Shown: positions 1-8,530 of the stretch, piece by piece
Position numbering within the stretch: position 1 is the stretch's first letter
How the letters are laid out: each line of letters opens with the position of its first letter
Assembly (NCBI GenBank): GCA_027451785.1
Contig: DAIDIS010000039.1
Coordinates: forward strand, 1-26,695
DNA: 26,695 nucleotides
Direction of reading: 5' to 3'
Source: Acidimicrobiales bacterium
Lineage (GTDB): Bacteria > Actinomycetota > Acidimicrobiia > Acidimicrobiales > JAKAVM01
Notes under the pieces: generated by a model
Told to the model about the DNA's origin: nothing
The model's input: the letters and a program-made list of their open reading frames with translations, nothing else
Databases searched by the model: none
Position numbers and translations under genes: made by a program

Positions 1-470
1 CGGGCGCGTTGAACCTTCCGTTCGCATCAAGCTGGAACTTCCTTGGCCACTGGTTGGATCCGGTGTTCGGTCAGTTTGAGAGGGTATCGACGACGGGGAC
101 CTCTGCGAAGGTCGTCCTTGCGGTCACCGACGGAGTACTCGCGCTTGGAGGCATTGCGGTCGCCATGAAGATTTGGGCAAAAGTCTCCGAGAAGCCGAGC
201 CTGGAACCGAGATTCCTGCAACGTTCCTGGGGCCTATATGCGGTCTACGATGCTCTGGTCAGTTACCCGTCCCAGGCAATTGCTAAGTTCACCGGAGCGG
301 TGGTCGAGTCCAAAATCATCGACGGGACGGTCAACGCTACCGGGGCGCTTACCAAGTGGAGCGGCTCGAAGATGCGACGTGTTCAGACTGGCTACGTGAG
401 GAACTACGCGCTCTACCTTGGCGTGGGTACCGTACTCCTCCTCGGCTTCATGGTTGTGAGGGCTTCTTGA
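1..470 (+). CDS. nuoL: NADH-quinone oxidoreductase subunit L, C-terminal part (left edge cut)
   Basis: This is the last ~155 residues of NuoL, the large proton-pumping antiporter-like membrane subunit of respiratory complex I. The reading frame is open to the left edge (codons in phase from base 3), so the start lies outside the window. What remains is a linker region, a conserved-looking stretch 'QTGYVRNYALYLGVG' and a final hydrophobic segment ending 'LLLGFMVVRAS', which matches how NuoL proteins end. The TGA stop overlaps the ATG of the next gene by one base (TGATG), and nuoM and nuoN follow, which is the canonical complex I order. The identity rests mostly on this order plus the C-terminal motif. 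Confidence 0.9.
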   Translation, partial: GALNLPFASSWNFLGHWLDPVFGQFERVSTTGTSAKVVLAVTDGVLALGGIAVAMKIWAKVSEKPSLEPRFLQRSWGLYAVYDALVSYPSQAIAKFTGAVVESKIIDGTVNATGALTKWSGSKMRRVQTGYVRNYALYLGVGTVLLLGFMVVRAS

Positions 471-2167
471 TGTTTGCCGCCGCCTCTCCGTTGTTGATGG
501 GCCTATCGGTCTCGTCTCATACCAAAGCCTTCGGGTTCCCGATCCTCACCGTGATCGTGGCCATTCCTGCGATCTCGGCCGCAGTCATGTTCGCTCTTCC
601 AAAGGCAATGGAGAAAGCCGCTCAGTGGTTGGCATTTGCCGCGAGCCTCGCTACTCTCCTGTGCGCTGCGATCCTTGCATTCAGGTTCAAGGCCGGACCG
701 ACCGGCTACCAATTCGTAACGAAGCACTGGTGGGTAAAGACTTTCGGCATCTCCTGGAACCTTGGCGTGGATGGCATCTCGGTCTTCCTCGTTTTGATGA
801 CCGCTTTCATCGTGCCCATAGTCCTTGCGGGAACAAACGTCACCGAGAACAGGCGAAGCTATGCAGCTTGGATGTTGCTCTTGGAGGCGGCCTGTCTGGC
901 AAGCTTCATGGCCCTCGACGTCTTCCTGTTCTTCGTGGCATTCGAGCTCACCTTGATCCCCGCCTACTTCCTAATCGCAGCCTATGGCCAAGGCAGGCGA
1001 GGATTCGCCTCGATCAAGTTCTTTATCTATACGTTGTTCGGATCCGCGTTCTTGTTGGTGGCGATATTGGTGGTGGCGTTTTCTTATCAGGCGAAGACGG
1101 GCCACCTGAGTTTCGACCTAATTCAGCTTTCGTCTCTTCACCTGTTGAGTACGTCGACAGCCAAGTGGCTCTTCGTGGCATTTACGATCGCATTTGCGGT
1201 GAAGGCGCCGATCTTCCCATTCCACACCTGGTCGCCTGATGCATACGAGGCTGCGCCTACCGGTGGTTCGGTTGCCCTTTCGGCGATCATGGCAAAGCTC
1301 GGCACTTATGGGATCATCCGTTTCGACTTTGCGCTCTTTCCAAAGGCCACAGTTGACCTGGCACCAATCTTTTTGACTTTGGGAGTGGTGGGCATCCTCT
1401 ATGGGGCGATAGTCGCCGCTGTCCAAAAGGACCTAAAGCGCCTAGTCGCGTTCTCCTCCCTCAGCCACATAGGTTTTATCGTCCTTGGGCTGTTCGCGTT
1501 CACCAGTCAGTCGATCACCGGCGGGATCCTCCAAATGGTGAACCACGGAATCTTGACCGCCGGGCTCTTCCTACTCTTGGGCATGATCTACGAGAGGCGT
1601 AAGACCAATAAGATCTCCGAGCTGTCCGGCTTACAGAAGGCGGCTCCGGTTCTTGCAGGTACGTTCACCTTGGTGATGCTTGCCTCAGTCGGTCTACCCG
1701 GCTTAAACGGGTTCGTCGGAGAGTTCTTAATCCTGATTGGCACCTTCGCCACCCATCGCTGGTGGGCAGTCGTTGCGACCAGCGGCGTCATTCTTGCTGC
1801 CGTCTACCTGCTCTGGGCCTACCAGAGGGTGTTCCACCGCAAGGCCGAAGGCGAAAATGCAAAGGTTGCGGACATGTCTTGGAGGGAGAGAGCGGTGCTC
1901 CTGCCGATTGTCGTTGCGATCGTATTCATTGGCGTCTACCCGAGACCGTTCCTGTCACGCATTACTCCAACCGCCAATGCAATGGTGAAGCGGGCACTTA
2001 TCGTGGGTGACGCAAAGGTCAACCAGACCGTTACCGGCTTCAATACGACCATCACGCATCAGGCACAGCAGGGGAAGAATAATCCGGATCCGCTGATCAA
2101 ATCGGCGCATAACAGTGTTGCGCAGAACATTCCGGCGAAAAACAACAAGGAAGCCTTGGCCAAATGA
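470..2167 (+). CDS. nuoM: NADH-quinone oxidoreductase subunit M
   Basis: NuoM (565 residues) is one of the three antiporter-like subunits that carry protons across the membrane in complex I. The sequence is hydrophobic throughout, with about 14 predicted membrane segments. The key charged residues of the family are present: Glu159 in 'FFVAFELTLIPAYFLIAAYG' and Lys245 in 'AVKAPIFPFHTWSPDAYEAA'. A longer open frame begins at 356, but that part only overlaps the nuoL tail in another frame; ATG 470, overlapping the nuoL stop, gives the usual NuoM length. A hydrophilic, Asn/Lys-rich tail of about 65 residues follows the last membrane segment and is longer than in many NuoM proteins. The 3' end overlaps nuoN by four bases, which suggests translational coupling. 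Confidence 0.96.
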   Translation: MFAAASPLLMGLSVSSHTKAFGFPILTVIVAIPAISAAVMFALPKAMEKAAQWLAFAASLATLLCAAILAFRFKAGPTGYQFVTKHWWVKTFGISWNLGVDGISVFLVLMTAFIVPIVLAGTNVTENRRSYAAWMLLLEAACLASFMALDVFLFFVAFELTLIPAYFLIAAYGQGRRGFASIKFFIYTLFGSAFLLVAILVVAFSYQAKTGHLSFDLIQLSSLHLLSTSTAKWLFVAFTIAFAVKAPIFPFHTWSPDAYEAAPTGGSVALSAIMAKLGTYGIIRFDFALFPKATVDLAPIFLTLGVVGILYGAIVAAVQKDLKRLVAFSSLSHIGFIVLGLFAFTSQSITGGILQMVNHGILTAGLFLLLGMIYERRKTNKISELSGLQKAAPVLAGTFTLVMLASVGLPGLNGFVGEFLILIGTFATHRWWAVVATSGVILAAVYLLWAYQRVFHRKAEGENAKVADMSWRERAVLLPIVVAIVFIGVYPRPFLSRITPTANAMVKRALIVGDAKVNQTVTGFNTTITHQAQQGKNNPDPLIKSAHNSVAQNIPAKNNKEALAK

Positions 2168-3981
2168 ACCTAGGTGTCGTCCCGACCCTCGCTTTAGTCG
2201 TGCCGAAGATCAACTATTGGGCGATCCTGCCCGATTTGATCCTGATAGGCGGGGCACTGGCGGTATTGGCGCTTTCGTCGCTGACCGGCAGGCGCTTCCC
2301 TGCGATCTGGTATTCAGTGTCGACTGCTTTTTTGGCATTGGCCACGCTGGGATCCGCTCTCTATCTTTGGTTCGACATCACAGGCAAGCACCACCACGCC
2401 TTCGTGGCCATTGATGCAGGAATTGCGGTTGACGGATTCAGCCAGCTCATAACCATGCTGGTTGCCGCCACGTTGTTCCTGGTGGCATTGAGTGCTCCTG
2501 GGTACCTTCGCCGAGAGGGTGCGGGAGGCCCCGAGTTCTATGTCTTGTCGATGCTGTCGGCATCGGGTGCAGTGCTCATGGGCTCAGCTAATGACCTGAT
2601 TGTCATGTTCCTCGGGCTTGAAGTGCTGTCGATTGCTCTTTATGTAATGGCGGGATCCAACTTGAAAGCGATTGCCTCCGGTGAGGCGGCGCTCAAGTAC
2701 TTCATCCTGGGAGCTTTCTCCTCTGCCATATTTCTATACGGCATAGCCCTCACCTACGGCTCCACGGGTAGTACGAACTTGGCTTCAATCGCCAACTACC
2801 TGGCCAAGAACCTCCTTGAGCACAATGGAGTCCTGCTTGCGGGTGCCGCACTCATGTTGCTGGGGTTCGGTTTCAAGGTTGCTCTTGTCCCGTTCCACGC
2901 GTGGTCTCCAGACGTGTACCAAGGTTCGCCCACCCCATCCGTAGCCTTCATGTCTTCGGTAGCCAAGGCGGCAGGCTTCGCCGGGCTCATCCGGGTTTTC
3001 TATTCGGCTCTGCCGACCTTGAGACTCGACTGGCAGCCGGTTTTGTGGGTTCTTTCCGTGGCCACTCTGTTGGTTGGGTCAGTTCTTGCCGTGGTGCAAA
3101 CCGACGTAAAAAGGATGCTGGCCTACTCGTCGATCAGCCATGCCGGCTTCATTCTCATCGGCTTGGTGGCGGCGAACCCAAGCGGCATAGCAGGCTCGCT
3201 TTACTACCTTTTCACTTACTCCTTCCTGGCCGTTGGGAGCTTTACCGTTGTCGCCCTGGTTGCGGGCAAAGGCGACTCGAATCACTCATTGGCAAGCTAC
3301 CGAGGACTCTCCAAAAGGCACCCCTACCTGGCGGCAGCGATGGCTCTGATGCTCATCGCACAAGCCGGTATTCCGTTTACCACAGGTTTCTTGGGCAAGT
3401 TCTACGTGCTAGCGGCGGCCACCGATGCTCACTCGTATGCGCTTGCCCTAATTGCCATTCTTTCCAGCGTCATAGCGGCCTTCTTCTACCTTCGCCTCGG
3501 CGTGCTTATGTATGCGCCAGACGGTGGAGAGCTTGCGGTTGCTCCGGCTGTTGCCTCTGGGTCTGCTTCGGGATCGGCTCAGGCCGGTTCGGCTTCTTCG
3601 GCGGCGGCCACAGCGTTGGCGGGAACTGAATTGCTCGATGCTGAGGACGAGCTTCTACCCGTTACCAGGAAGGGATCATGGTTTGCGGTTCCCGATGACC
3701 GAGGTGGCGACCCGATTCTCGACGATCCCGCTATGGCCGGGTCCGGAGTGGCCTTAGTGGTATCGGGTGATGAAGCGATTTCCGGGGAAGTTGTCAACGG
3801 TCCGGGTGCCGTAGGGGAACTGAGGGCTCCAGAGATCATCGACGTTCCAAGCTCCGAAAAGGCAGGCAGGGACATAGGGGCGGCGATTTCGATCGCCATC
3901 TGCTGCACAGTGACGGTTTTCTTCGGAGTCTTCCCTTCGATGCTTATCGATTTCGCAAAGCAAGCAAAGCTCCTCTTCTAG
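2164..3981 (+). CDS. nuoN: NADH-quinone oxidoreductase subunit N with a long hydrophilic insert
   Basis: NuoN (605 residues) is the third antiporter-like proton channel of complex I. It begins in an ATGA overlap with nuoM. Family motifs are clear: Glu153 in 'FLGLEVLSIALYVMAG' and Lys238 in 'GFKVALVPFHAWSPDVYQG'. Most NuoN proteins have about 480-530 residues. The excess here comes from a hydrophilic stretch at about residues 454-567 between the last two membrane segments. It is first Ala/Ser/Gly-rich ('SGSASGSAQAGSASSAAA') and then acidic. After it, 'IGAAISIAICCTVTVFFGVFP' forms the final membrane helix, so the frame is intact and the protein probably functional. It is the last gene of the operon: acs follows after 58 bases with its own ribosome binding site. 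Confidence 0.95.
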   Translation: MNLGVVPTLALVVPKINYWAILPDLILIGGALAVLALSSLTGRRFPAIWYSVSTAFLALATLGSALYLWFDITGKHHHAFVAIDAGIAVDGFSQLITMLVAATLFLVALSAPGYLRREGAGGPEFYVLSMLSASGAVLMGSANDLIVMFLGLEVLSIALYVMAGSNLKAIASGEAALKYFILGAFSSAIFLYGIALTYGSTGSTNLASIANYLAKNLLEHNGVLLAGAALMLLGFGFKVALVPFHAWSPDVYQGSPTPSVAFMSSVAKAAGFAGLIRVFYSALPTLRLDWQPVLWVLSVATLLVGSVLAVVQTDVKRMLAYSSISHAGFILIGLVAANPSGIAGSLYYLFTYSFLAVGSFTVVALVAGKGDSNHSLASYRGLSKRHPYLAAAMALMLIAQAGIPFTTGFLGKFYVLAAATDAHSYALALIAILSSVIAAFFYLRLGVLMYAPDGGELAVAPAVASGSASGSAQAGSASSAAATALAGTELLDAEDELLPVTRKGSWFAVPDDRGGDPILDDPAMAGSGVALVVSGDEAISGEVVNGPGAVGELRAPEIIDVPSSEKAGRDIGAAISIAICCTVTVFFGVFPSMLIDFAKQAKLLF

Positions 3982-3996
3982 CCGTAAAGTACTTTT

Positions 3997-4014
3997 TCGG
4001 GCCCCATGGCCCGA
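3997..4014 (+). other. Intercistronic hairpin between nuoN and acs
   Basis: Seven-base arms TCGGGCC and GGCCCGA flank the loop CCAT, just after the nuoN stop and 14 bases before the acs ribosome binding site. A run of five T lies before the hairpin, not after it, so it does not look like a Rho-independent terminator for nuoN. It may stabilise the nuo mRNA end or mark a weak boundary between the two transcripts; this is inference. Confidence 0.4.
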
Positions 4015-4039
4015 GGTGTGACTATCCGGGAGGTGCCAA

Positions 4040-5989
4040 GTGCCGACGATCGAGGACTTTTACTCCGAAGAGCGAGAGATCGCACCCGCTGAAGAGTTTG
4101 CTCGCCAAGCATTGGTCACTGACCGGTCGCTTTATGAAGCTGGGGAGGACTACGAGTCCTTCTGGGAAGCCCAGGCGAAGTCACTCGTGTCTTGGCGGGA
4201 AGGCTGGAGCCGAGTGCTGGATTGGCAGCTCCCATTCGCGAAGTGGTTTGTTGGGGGCAAGCTGAACGTCTCTTATAACTGCCTCGACCGCCACGTAGAA
4301 GCCGGACTCGGAGATAGGGTTGCCTTTCACTGGGAAGGTGAGCCGGGAGATACCCGGACCATTACCTATGCGGATCTTCTTGGCGATGTGTGTAGGTTTG
4401 CGAACGGCTTGAAGTCTTTGGGCGTATCCAAAGGCGACAGGGTGGCAATCTACATGCCGATGATCCCGGAACTTCCGGTGGCGATGCTCGCCTGCGCACG
4501 GATCGGCGCTGCCCACTCCGTAGTCTTCGGAGGGTTTTCGTCGGAGGCTCTGGCTGACCGGATAAACGACGCAAAGTCGGAAGTCGTGATTACGGCGGAT
4601 GGTGGGTGGCGGAGAGGAAAGCCCATCGACCTGAAGGCAAACGTGGACATCGCGCTGGAGTCCACGCCGACGGTAAAGCATTGCGTTGTTGCCAAGCGTA
4701 CGAATACCCCGGTGTCGATGGTTGAGGGTCGGGACGTTCTCTTTGAAGAAGTTATGTCCGGGCAAGATGGCGTTTGTGAGCCCGAGTGGATGGACTCGGA
4801 GGATCTTCTTTTCCTTCTTTACACGTCCGGGACCACCGCCAAACCCAAGGGCATTATGCACACCACCGGCGGTTACTTGACGCAGGTCGCGTTCACCCAC
4901 AAATACGTTTTCGACCTCCATCCCAAGAACGATGTCTATTGGTGCGCTGCCGATATCGGTTGGGTCACCGGCCACAGTTATATCGTCTACGGCCCACTGG
5001 CTAACGCCGCAACTTCGGTGATGTACGAAGGCACCCCCGATTTTCCGGACAAAGACCGCTGGTGGTCAATCGTCGAGCGATACAAGGTGACCAAGCTGTA
5101 CGCAGCACCAACTGCTATCCGCACTTTCATGAAGTGGGGAGAGCAATTCCCGAAGAGCCACGACCTCTCCTCTCTGAAGCTGCTGGGTTCCGTCGGGGAG
5201 CCGATCAACCCTGAGGCTTGGATGTGGTACTACGAGGTAATCGGTGGGGGTCGCTGTCCTGTTGTTGACACCTGGTGGCAGACCGAGACCGGAGGAATAA
5301 TGATTTCGCCGCTCCCGGGCGTCACCACTTTGAAGCCGGGTTCGGCAACCTTCCCGCTTCCCGGAATTGGAGCCGAGGTGGTGGATGACAACGGCGCGAC
5401 CGTCACCAAAGGGGGAGGCTACTTGACGCTGACCCATCCTTGGCCTGCGATGCTCCGCGGCATTTATGGCGACTCGGAGCGATATAAGCAGACGTATTGG
5501 AGCCGTTTCGAAGGCCGCTATTTTGCAGGCGACGGTGCCAAGGTGGACGACGACGGTTTTTTGTGGCTGCTGGGGAGGATCGATGACGTGATGAACGTAT
5601 CCGGTCATCGGATTTCGACTACGGAGGTTGAGTCGGCGCTTGTCGATTTCCCGAGCGTCGCAGAAGCAGCGGTTGTCGGGGCATCCGACGACACGACGGG
5701 CCAAGCGATTGTTGCCTTCGTAACGCTAAAGGCCGGAGAGCCTTCATCCGGAGACAAAGGTGAGGAGATACGTACCCACGTCGCCCAAAAGATCGGCGCA
5801 ATAGCGCGGCCCAAAACCATAATTTTCACAGATGAGCTTCCCAAGACCAGGAGCGGAAAGATCATGAGGAGGCTTCTGGCCGATGTAGCGAACGGTCGCG
5901 ATCTGGGCGACACAACCACTCTGGCCGATCCCGCCGTAGTCGAGGAGATCCGCAATCGAGCCGGCTCAGGATCCAGTGACGAGGGATAG
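4040..5989 (+). CDS. acs: Acetyl-CoA synthetase (AMP-forming)
   Basis: This 649-residue protein activates acetate to acetyl-CoA through an acetyl-AMP intermediate, feeding acetate into central metabolism. Seen directly: an N-terminal 'YESFWEAQAKSLVSWREGW' region typical of Acs, the AMP-binding P-loop-like motif 'YTSGTTAKPKGIMHTTGGY', the 'DTWWQTETGG' motif, 'GRIDDVMNVSGHRISTTEVE' at the hinge to the C-terminal domain, and 'PKTRSGKIMRR'. In the last, Lys607 is the catalytic lysine that GNAT enzymes acetylate to switch Acs off in other bacteria. The start is GTG 4040, with GGGAGG ending six bases upstream. Length is normal. It probably forms its own transcription unit. A GNAT enzyme lies at 10171-10701, but it resembles the Pat/phosphinothricin type, and I see no specific reason to link it to Acs control. 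Confidence 0.97.
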   Translation: MPTIEDFYSEEREIAPAEEFARQALVTDRSLYEAGEDYESFWEAQAKSLVSWREGWSRVLDWQLPFAKWFVGGKLNVSYNCLDRHVEAGLGDRVAFHWEGEPGDTRTITYADLLGDVCRFANGLKSLGVSKGDRVAIYMPMIPELPVAMLACARIGAAHSVVFGGFSSEALADRINDAKSEVVITADGGWRRGKPIDLKANVDIALESTPTVKHCVVAKRTNTPVSMVEGRDVLFEEVMSGQDGVCEPEWMDSEDLLFLLYTSGTTAKPKGIMHTTGGYLTQVAFTHKYVFDLHPKNDVYWCAADIGWVTGHSYIVYGPLANAATSVMYEGTPDFPDKDRWWSIVERYKVTKLYAAPTAIRTFMKWGEQFPKSHDLSSLKLLGSVGEPINPEAWMWYYEVIGGGRCPVVDTWWQTETGGIMISPLPGVTTLKPGSATFPLPGIGAEVVDDNGATVTKGGGYLTLTHPWPAMLRGIYGDSERYKQTYWSRFEGRYFAGDGAKVDDDGFLWLLGRIDDVMNVSGHRISTTEVESALVDFPSVAEAAVVGASDDTTGQAIVAFVTLKAGEPSSGDKGEEIRTHVAQKIGAIARPKTIIFTDELPKTRSGKIMRRLLADVANGRDLGDTTTLADPAVVEEIRNRAGSGSSDEG

Positions 5990-6072
5990 GCGAAACCGGT
6001 AATGCGCAGGGCTGGCTGACAAGGGACAGCTGAAGCCGACATAGCCCCGAATAGCGATACGCTTAATATGTG

Positions 6073-6948
6073 ATGCGCAACACGGTCAAGACATATACGC
6101 TGCTCGCAGCGCTGGGCGGGCTGGCAATTCTGATAGGTGGGGCGATCGGAGGCGGTACGGGTACCGGTGCCGTTAGCGGTGCAAGCATCGGGCTGCTGAT
6201 TGGGTTGGTCTTTACCGGGGCCTCGTACTGGTTCTCGGACACCATCGCGATCAAGGCGGCACATGCGGTTCCGGTAACCGAAGCCCAAATGCCGCAGTAT
6301 TACGCAGTGGTGAGGGAACTGACCACTAGGGCGAACATCCCGATGCCGAGGCTTTATGTCTCACCGGATCGACAACCGAACGCGTTTGCAACGGGCCGGA
6401 ACGAGAGTCACGCTGCGGTAGCCGTGACACAGGGAATCCTTGAGATGCTTGACTGGGACGAGCTAAGAGGCGTTCTTGCCCACGAGCTATCTCACGTCAA
6501 GAATCGGGACATCCTGATCGGCTCCGTTGCGGCCGCAATCGCCATGGGGATTACCTTTACCGCCCGGATGGTGATGTGGGGCGGGATGTTCGCTGGTTTC
6601 GGCGGAAGGGACGGGGAGGGCCAAGGCGGGATCTTTTCTCTGCTTGCCATGGCGATTCTGGCCCCTCTTGCTGCCTTCATGCTCCAGATGGCTCTGACCA
6701 GGAGCCGCGAATATGAAGCCGACCGATCGGGCGCACATTTGATCGGGGACGGTATGCCACTTGCTAGGGCGCTGGCCAAGATCGATGCTGGAGTAAAGGC
6801 CATCCCCATGAACGTCCCTCCTGCCACCTCCTCGCTGTTTATCGTCAACCCGCTGACGGGCCGCCGGGTGAACTTCTCCAGCTTATTCATGACCCACCCG
6901 CCGACGGCGGACAGGATCAAAAGGCTACAGTCCGGAGATTGGCGCTAA
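6073..6948 (+). CDS. htpX: HtpX-type membrane zinc metalloprotease
   Basis: HtpX (291 residues from ATG 6073) is a membrane-embedded zinc protease that degrades misfolded membrane proteins. The sequence shows two N-terminal hydrophobic segments, then the catalytic motif HELSH at residues 137-141 within 'GVLAHELSHVKNRDIL', further hydrophobic segments, and 'SREYEADRSGA', which holds the third zinc-ligand glutamate of the M48B family. A GTG at 6070 is directly in frame before the ATG. No Shine-Dalgarno sequence is visible upstream. A TACGCT element at 6058-6063 would place transcription start at about 6070, so the message may be leaderless; that is inference. The gene ends convergent to the YajQ gene, 60 bases apart, with no clear terminator between. 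Confidence 0.93.
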   Translation: MRNTVKTYTLLAALGGLAILIGGAIGGGTGTGAVSGASIGLLIGLVFTGASYWFSDTIAIKAAHAVPVTEAQMPQYYAVVRELTTRANIPMPRLYVSPDRQPNAFATGRNESHAAVAVTQGILEMLDWDELRGVLAHELSHVKNRDILIGSVAAAIAMGITFTARMVMWGGMFAGFGGRDGEGQGGIFSLLAMAILAPLAAFMLQMALTRSREYEADRSGAHLIGDGMPLARALAKIDAGVKAIPMNVPPATSSLFIVNPLTGRRVNFSSLFMTHPPTADRIKRLQSGDWR

Positions 6949-7008
6949 GCCTCTCTTCACCATTTTTCGGTTGAGACCGATGGGGCGACCGCTGAGACTC
7001 GACCAGGG

Positions 7009-7497
7009 TCAGTCCCTGAAATTGTTGAACTGAAGAGGAATCCCGAAATCGGCTTCCTTGAGTGAAGAAATCACTTCTTGGAGGTCGTCGCGCTTCTTGC
7101 CTGTCACGCGCACCTGATCCCCCTGTGTCGATGACGATACGCCCTTCAACCCCAGGTCCTTGATGTGCTTGTTGATCATCTTGGCCTTCTCTGAAGAAAT
7201 ACCTGCAGCGAGGGCGATCTTCATCCTCGCCGACCCCTTTGAAGCTTCTTCGATCTTGCCCTTCTCAAGTGACTTGAGCGACACGTTTCGCTTTACCAAT
7301 TTCTCTTCGAGCACCTGAATGAGCGCTCTAAGGCGATCTTCGGTTATCGACTGAAGAGTGATCTCCTGTCCGGCAAGCTCGATCGTCGAATTGGTGTCCT
7401 TGAAGTCGAACCTGGTTGTCGCTTCACGATTCGCCTGGTCAAGCGCGTTCTTAATTTCTTGCATGTCAATCTCTGAAACGACATCGAATGTCGGCAT
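7009..7497 (-). CDS. yajQ: YajQ-family nucleotide/c-di-GMP-binding protein
   Basis: This 162-residue protein is a full-length member of the YajQ family (UPF0234). It begins 'MPTFDVVSEIDMQEIKNALDQ', has the 'TRFDFKDTNSTIEL' segment, and ends 'DFGIPLQFNNFRD', all close to the family pattern of two RNP-like alpha/beta domains. Some members bind cyclic di-GMP and act as transcription co-regulators; others have been linked to nucleic-acid binding. The role here is not shown by the sequence. It is transcribed towards htpX. Upstream lies the tRNA-Tyr gene in the opposite direction, so an 82-base divergent region serves both. No strong Shine-Dalgarno sequence precedes the ATG. Confidence 0.93.
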   Translation of the reverse strand: MPTFDVVSEIDMQEIKNALDQANREATTRFDFKDTNSTIELAGQEITLQSITEDRLRALIQVLEEKLVKRNVSLKSLEKGKIEEASKGSARMKIALAAGISSEKAKMINKHIKDLGLKGVSSSTQGDQVRVTGKKRDDLQEVISSLKEADFGIPLQFNNFRD

Positions 7498-7579
7498 GGC
7501 AGAAAACCTGTTCTCCCGAGTATGTTGATAGCTCTGCCATAGAGATTAGCCAGATGGCGTAGTCTCGAAGGAGAAGTGG

Positions 7580-7661
<82 letters not shown>

Positions 7662-7795
7662 CTCTCGGCGGAAATTGACCTTAAGCGACCTGGACAAGGA
7701 CTCGTCGGCAGGCTCCGCCCCAAGGGCTGACCGTCGACGGTTTATGGTGCATTTCGATGGTCTAAACTGGCTATACACCTTCAGGAGGTACAAGC

Positions 7796-8293
7796 ATGTT
7801 CGGTCACAACAAACCCGATGAGCATGTTTTAGCGGCTCACGCCGAGGTCGATGGTTTGCTGCAGAGGCTTGGTCGAGATATCACCAGCCTTGACGACGGG
7901 GGCGACCCGGTAAATCGACAAGCGATCGCTGATGCTTCGGAAAGATTTCAGACTGCCCAGTCACAGCTTGAGAGCGCTAAGAGCGTCCCGGAGATTTTGG
8001 TCGTTCGAGCTATCGCCGTTGAAGGGATTCAGGCCACTCGGACGGTGCGGACTAGGCTGGGCCTTGACCCTGGTTCCGAGCCACCTCCAGCGCCCGCTCC
8101 GGAAGCTCCCGAGGAGCATCATCATTCGTGGGCTCAATCTCTTTCTGCCGGAGGAGCCAATACTGGATCCGGCCTGGGGGCAGGACTGGTGGGTGGAGTT
8201 CTTGGCTTGCTCGGAGGAGAGGTAATCGGAGAGGCTCTCGGCGGTGGCGGTGGCGGATATGAAGGAGGATGGGGGGGCGGCAACGGGTGGTGA
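7796..8293 (+). CDS. Small protein with helical N-terminus and Gly-rich C-terminus, unknown function
   Basis: I do not recognise a named family for this 165-residue protein. A good ribosome binding site (AGGAGGT, 7783-7789) lies six bases before the ATG, and a TATACA element at 7772-7777 could be a -10 box, which supports a real gene. Residues 1-95 look helical and amphipathic, with a conserved-looking 'ILVVRAIAVEGIQATRTVRTRLGLDPG'. Residues 96-115 form a Pro/Glu linker ending in HHH. Residues 125-150 alternate glycine with aliphatic residues ('GAGLVGGVLGLLGGEVIGEALGG'), which could insert in a membrane. The tail is a Gly/Trp/Tyr run. There is no classical signal peptide. It stands alone between tRNA-Tyr and the glycosyltransferase gene. 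Confidence 0.75.
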   Translation: MFGHNKPDEHVLAAHAEVDGLLQRLGRDITSLDDGGDPVNRQAIADASERFQTAQSQLESAKSVPEILVVRAIAVEGIQATRTVRTRLGLDPGSEPPPAPAPEAPEEHHHSWAQSLSAGGANTGSGLGAGLVGGVLGLLGGEVIGEALGGGGGGYEGGWGGGNGW

Positions 8294-8337
8294 ACCCGAC
8301 GCCGGATTCTGACCGGGTGCGCCGGAAAACCTCTTAA

Positions 8338-8377
8338 GTACTCCTGACCAGGTCCCTGTACTCCTGACCGGGTCCCT
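8338..8377. repeat. 20-bp tandem direct repeat, two copies
   Basis: Two adjacent 20-base units, 8338-8357 and 8358-8377, read GTACTCCTGACC(A/G)GGTCCCT and differ at one base. A partial third match (TCTGACCGGGT) occurs just upstream at about 8308. They lie in the non-coding gap between the Gly-rich protein gene and the glycosyltransferase gene. No transposase or other mobile gene is next to them. The role is unknown. Confidence 0.7.
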
Positions 8378-8530
8378 CGCATAGAACTAAGACCTGAGGG
8401 TTCAGTATCGCCGCGAGCGCGTTGATTAGGCTGGGTGGAGCGGAATGGCTGGCGCCGCCACCTGCTGATTGAGCTTTTCTTTTGCTGCATGATGGAAATG
8501 TTGCAGAAAGTATGGCAATGTTGCGGGAAT

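Noticed and set aside
356..469. Upstream extension of the nuoM frame
   Set aside because: It overlaps the nuoL C-terminus in another frame and is not NuoM-like; the ATG at 470 overlapping the nuoL stop fits the operon.
3997..4014. Terminator after nuoN
   Set aside because: The hairpin is good but the T-run lies before it on the plus strand; on the minus strand the run reads as A, so it fits neither direction.
4181..5704. Two long minus-strand frames opposite acs
   Set aside because: They overlap a clear acetyl-CoA synthetase gene and have no family features.
8435..8530. Longer N-terminus for the MptB-like protein from GTG 8435
   Set aside because: The 32 extra residues are rich in Cys, Trp and Met and unlike the family; I cannot fully exclude a start at 8489-8498.
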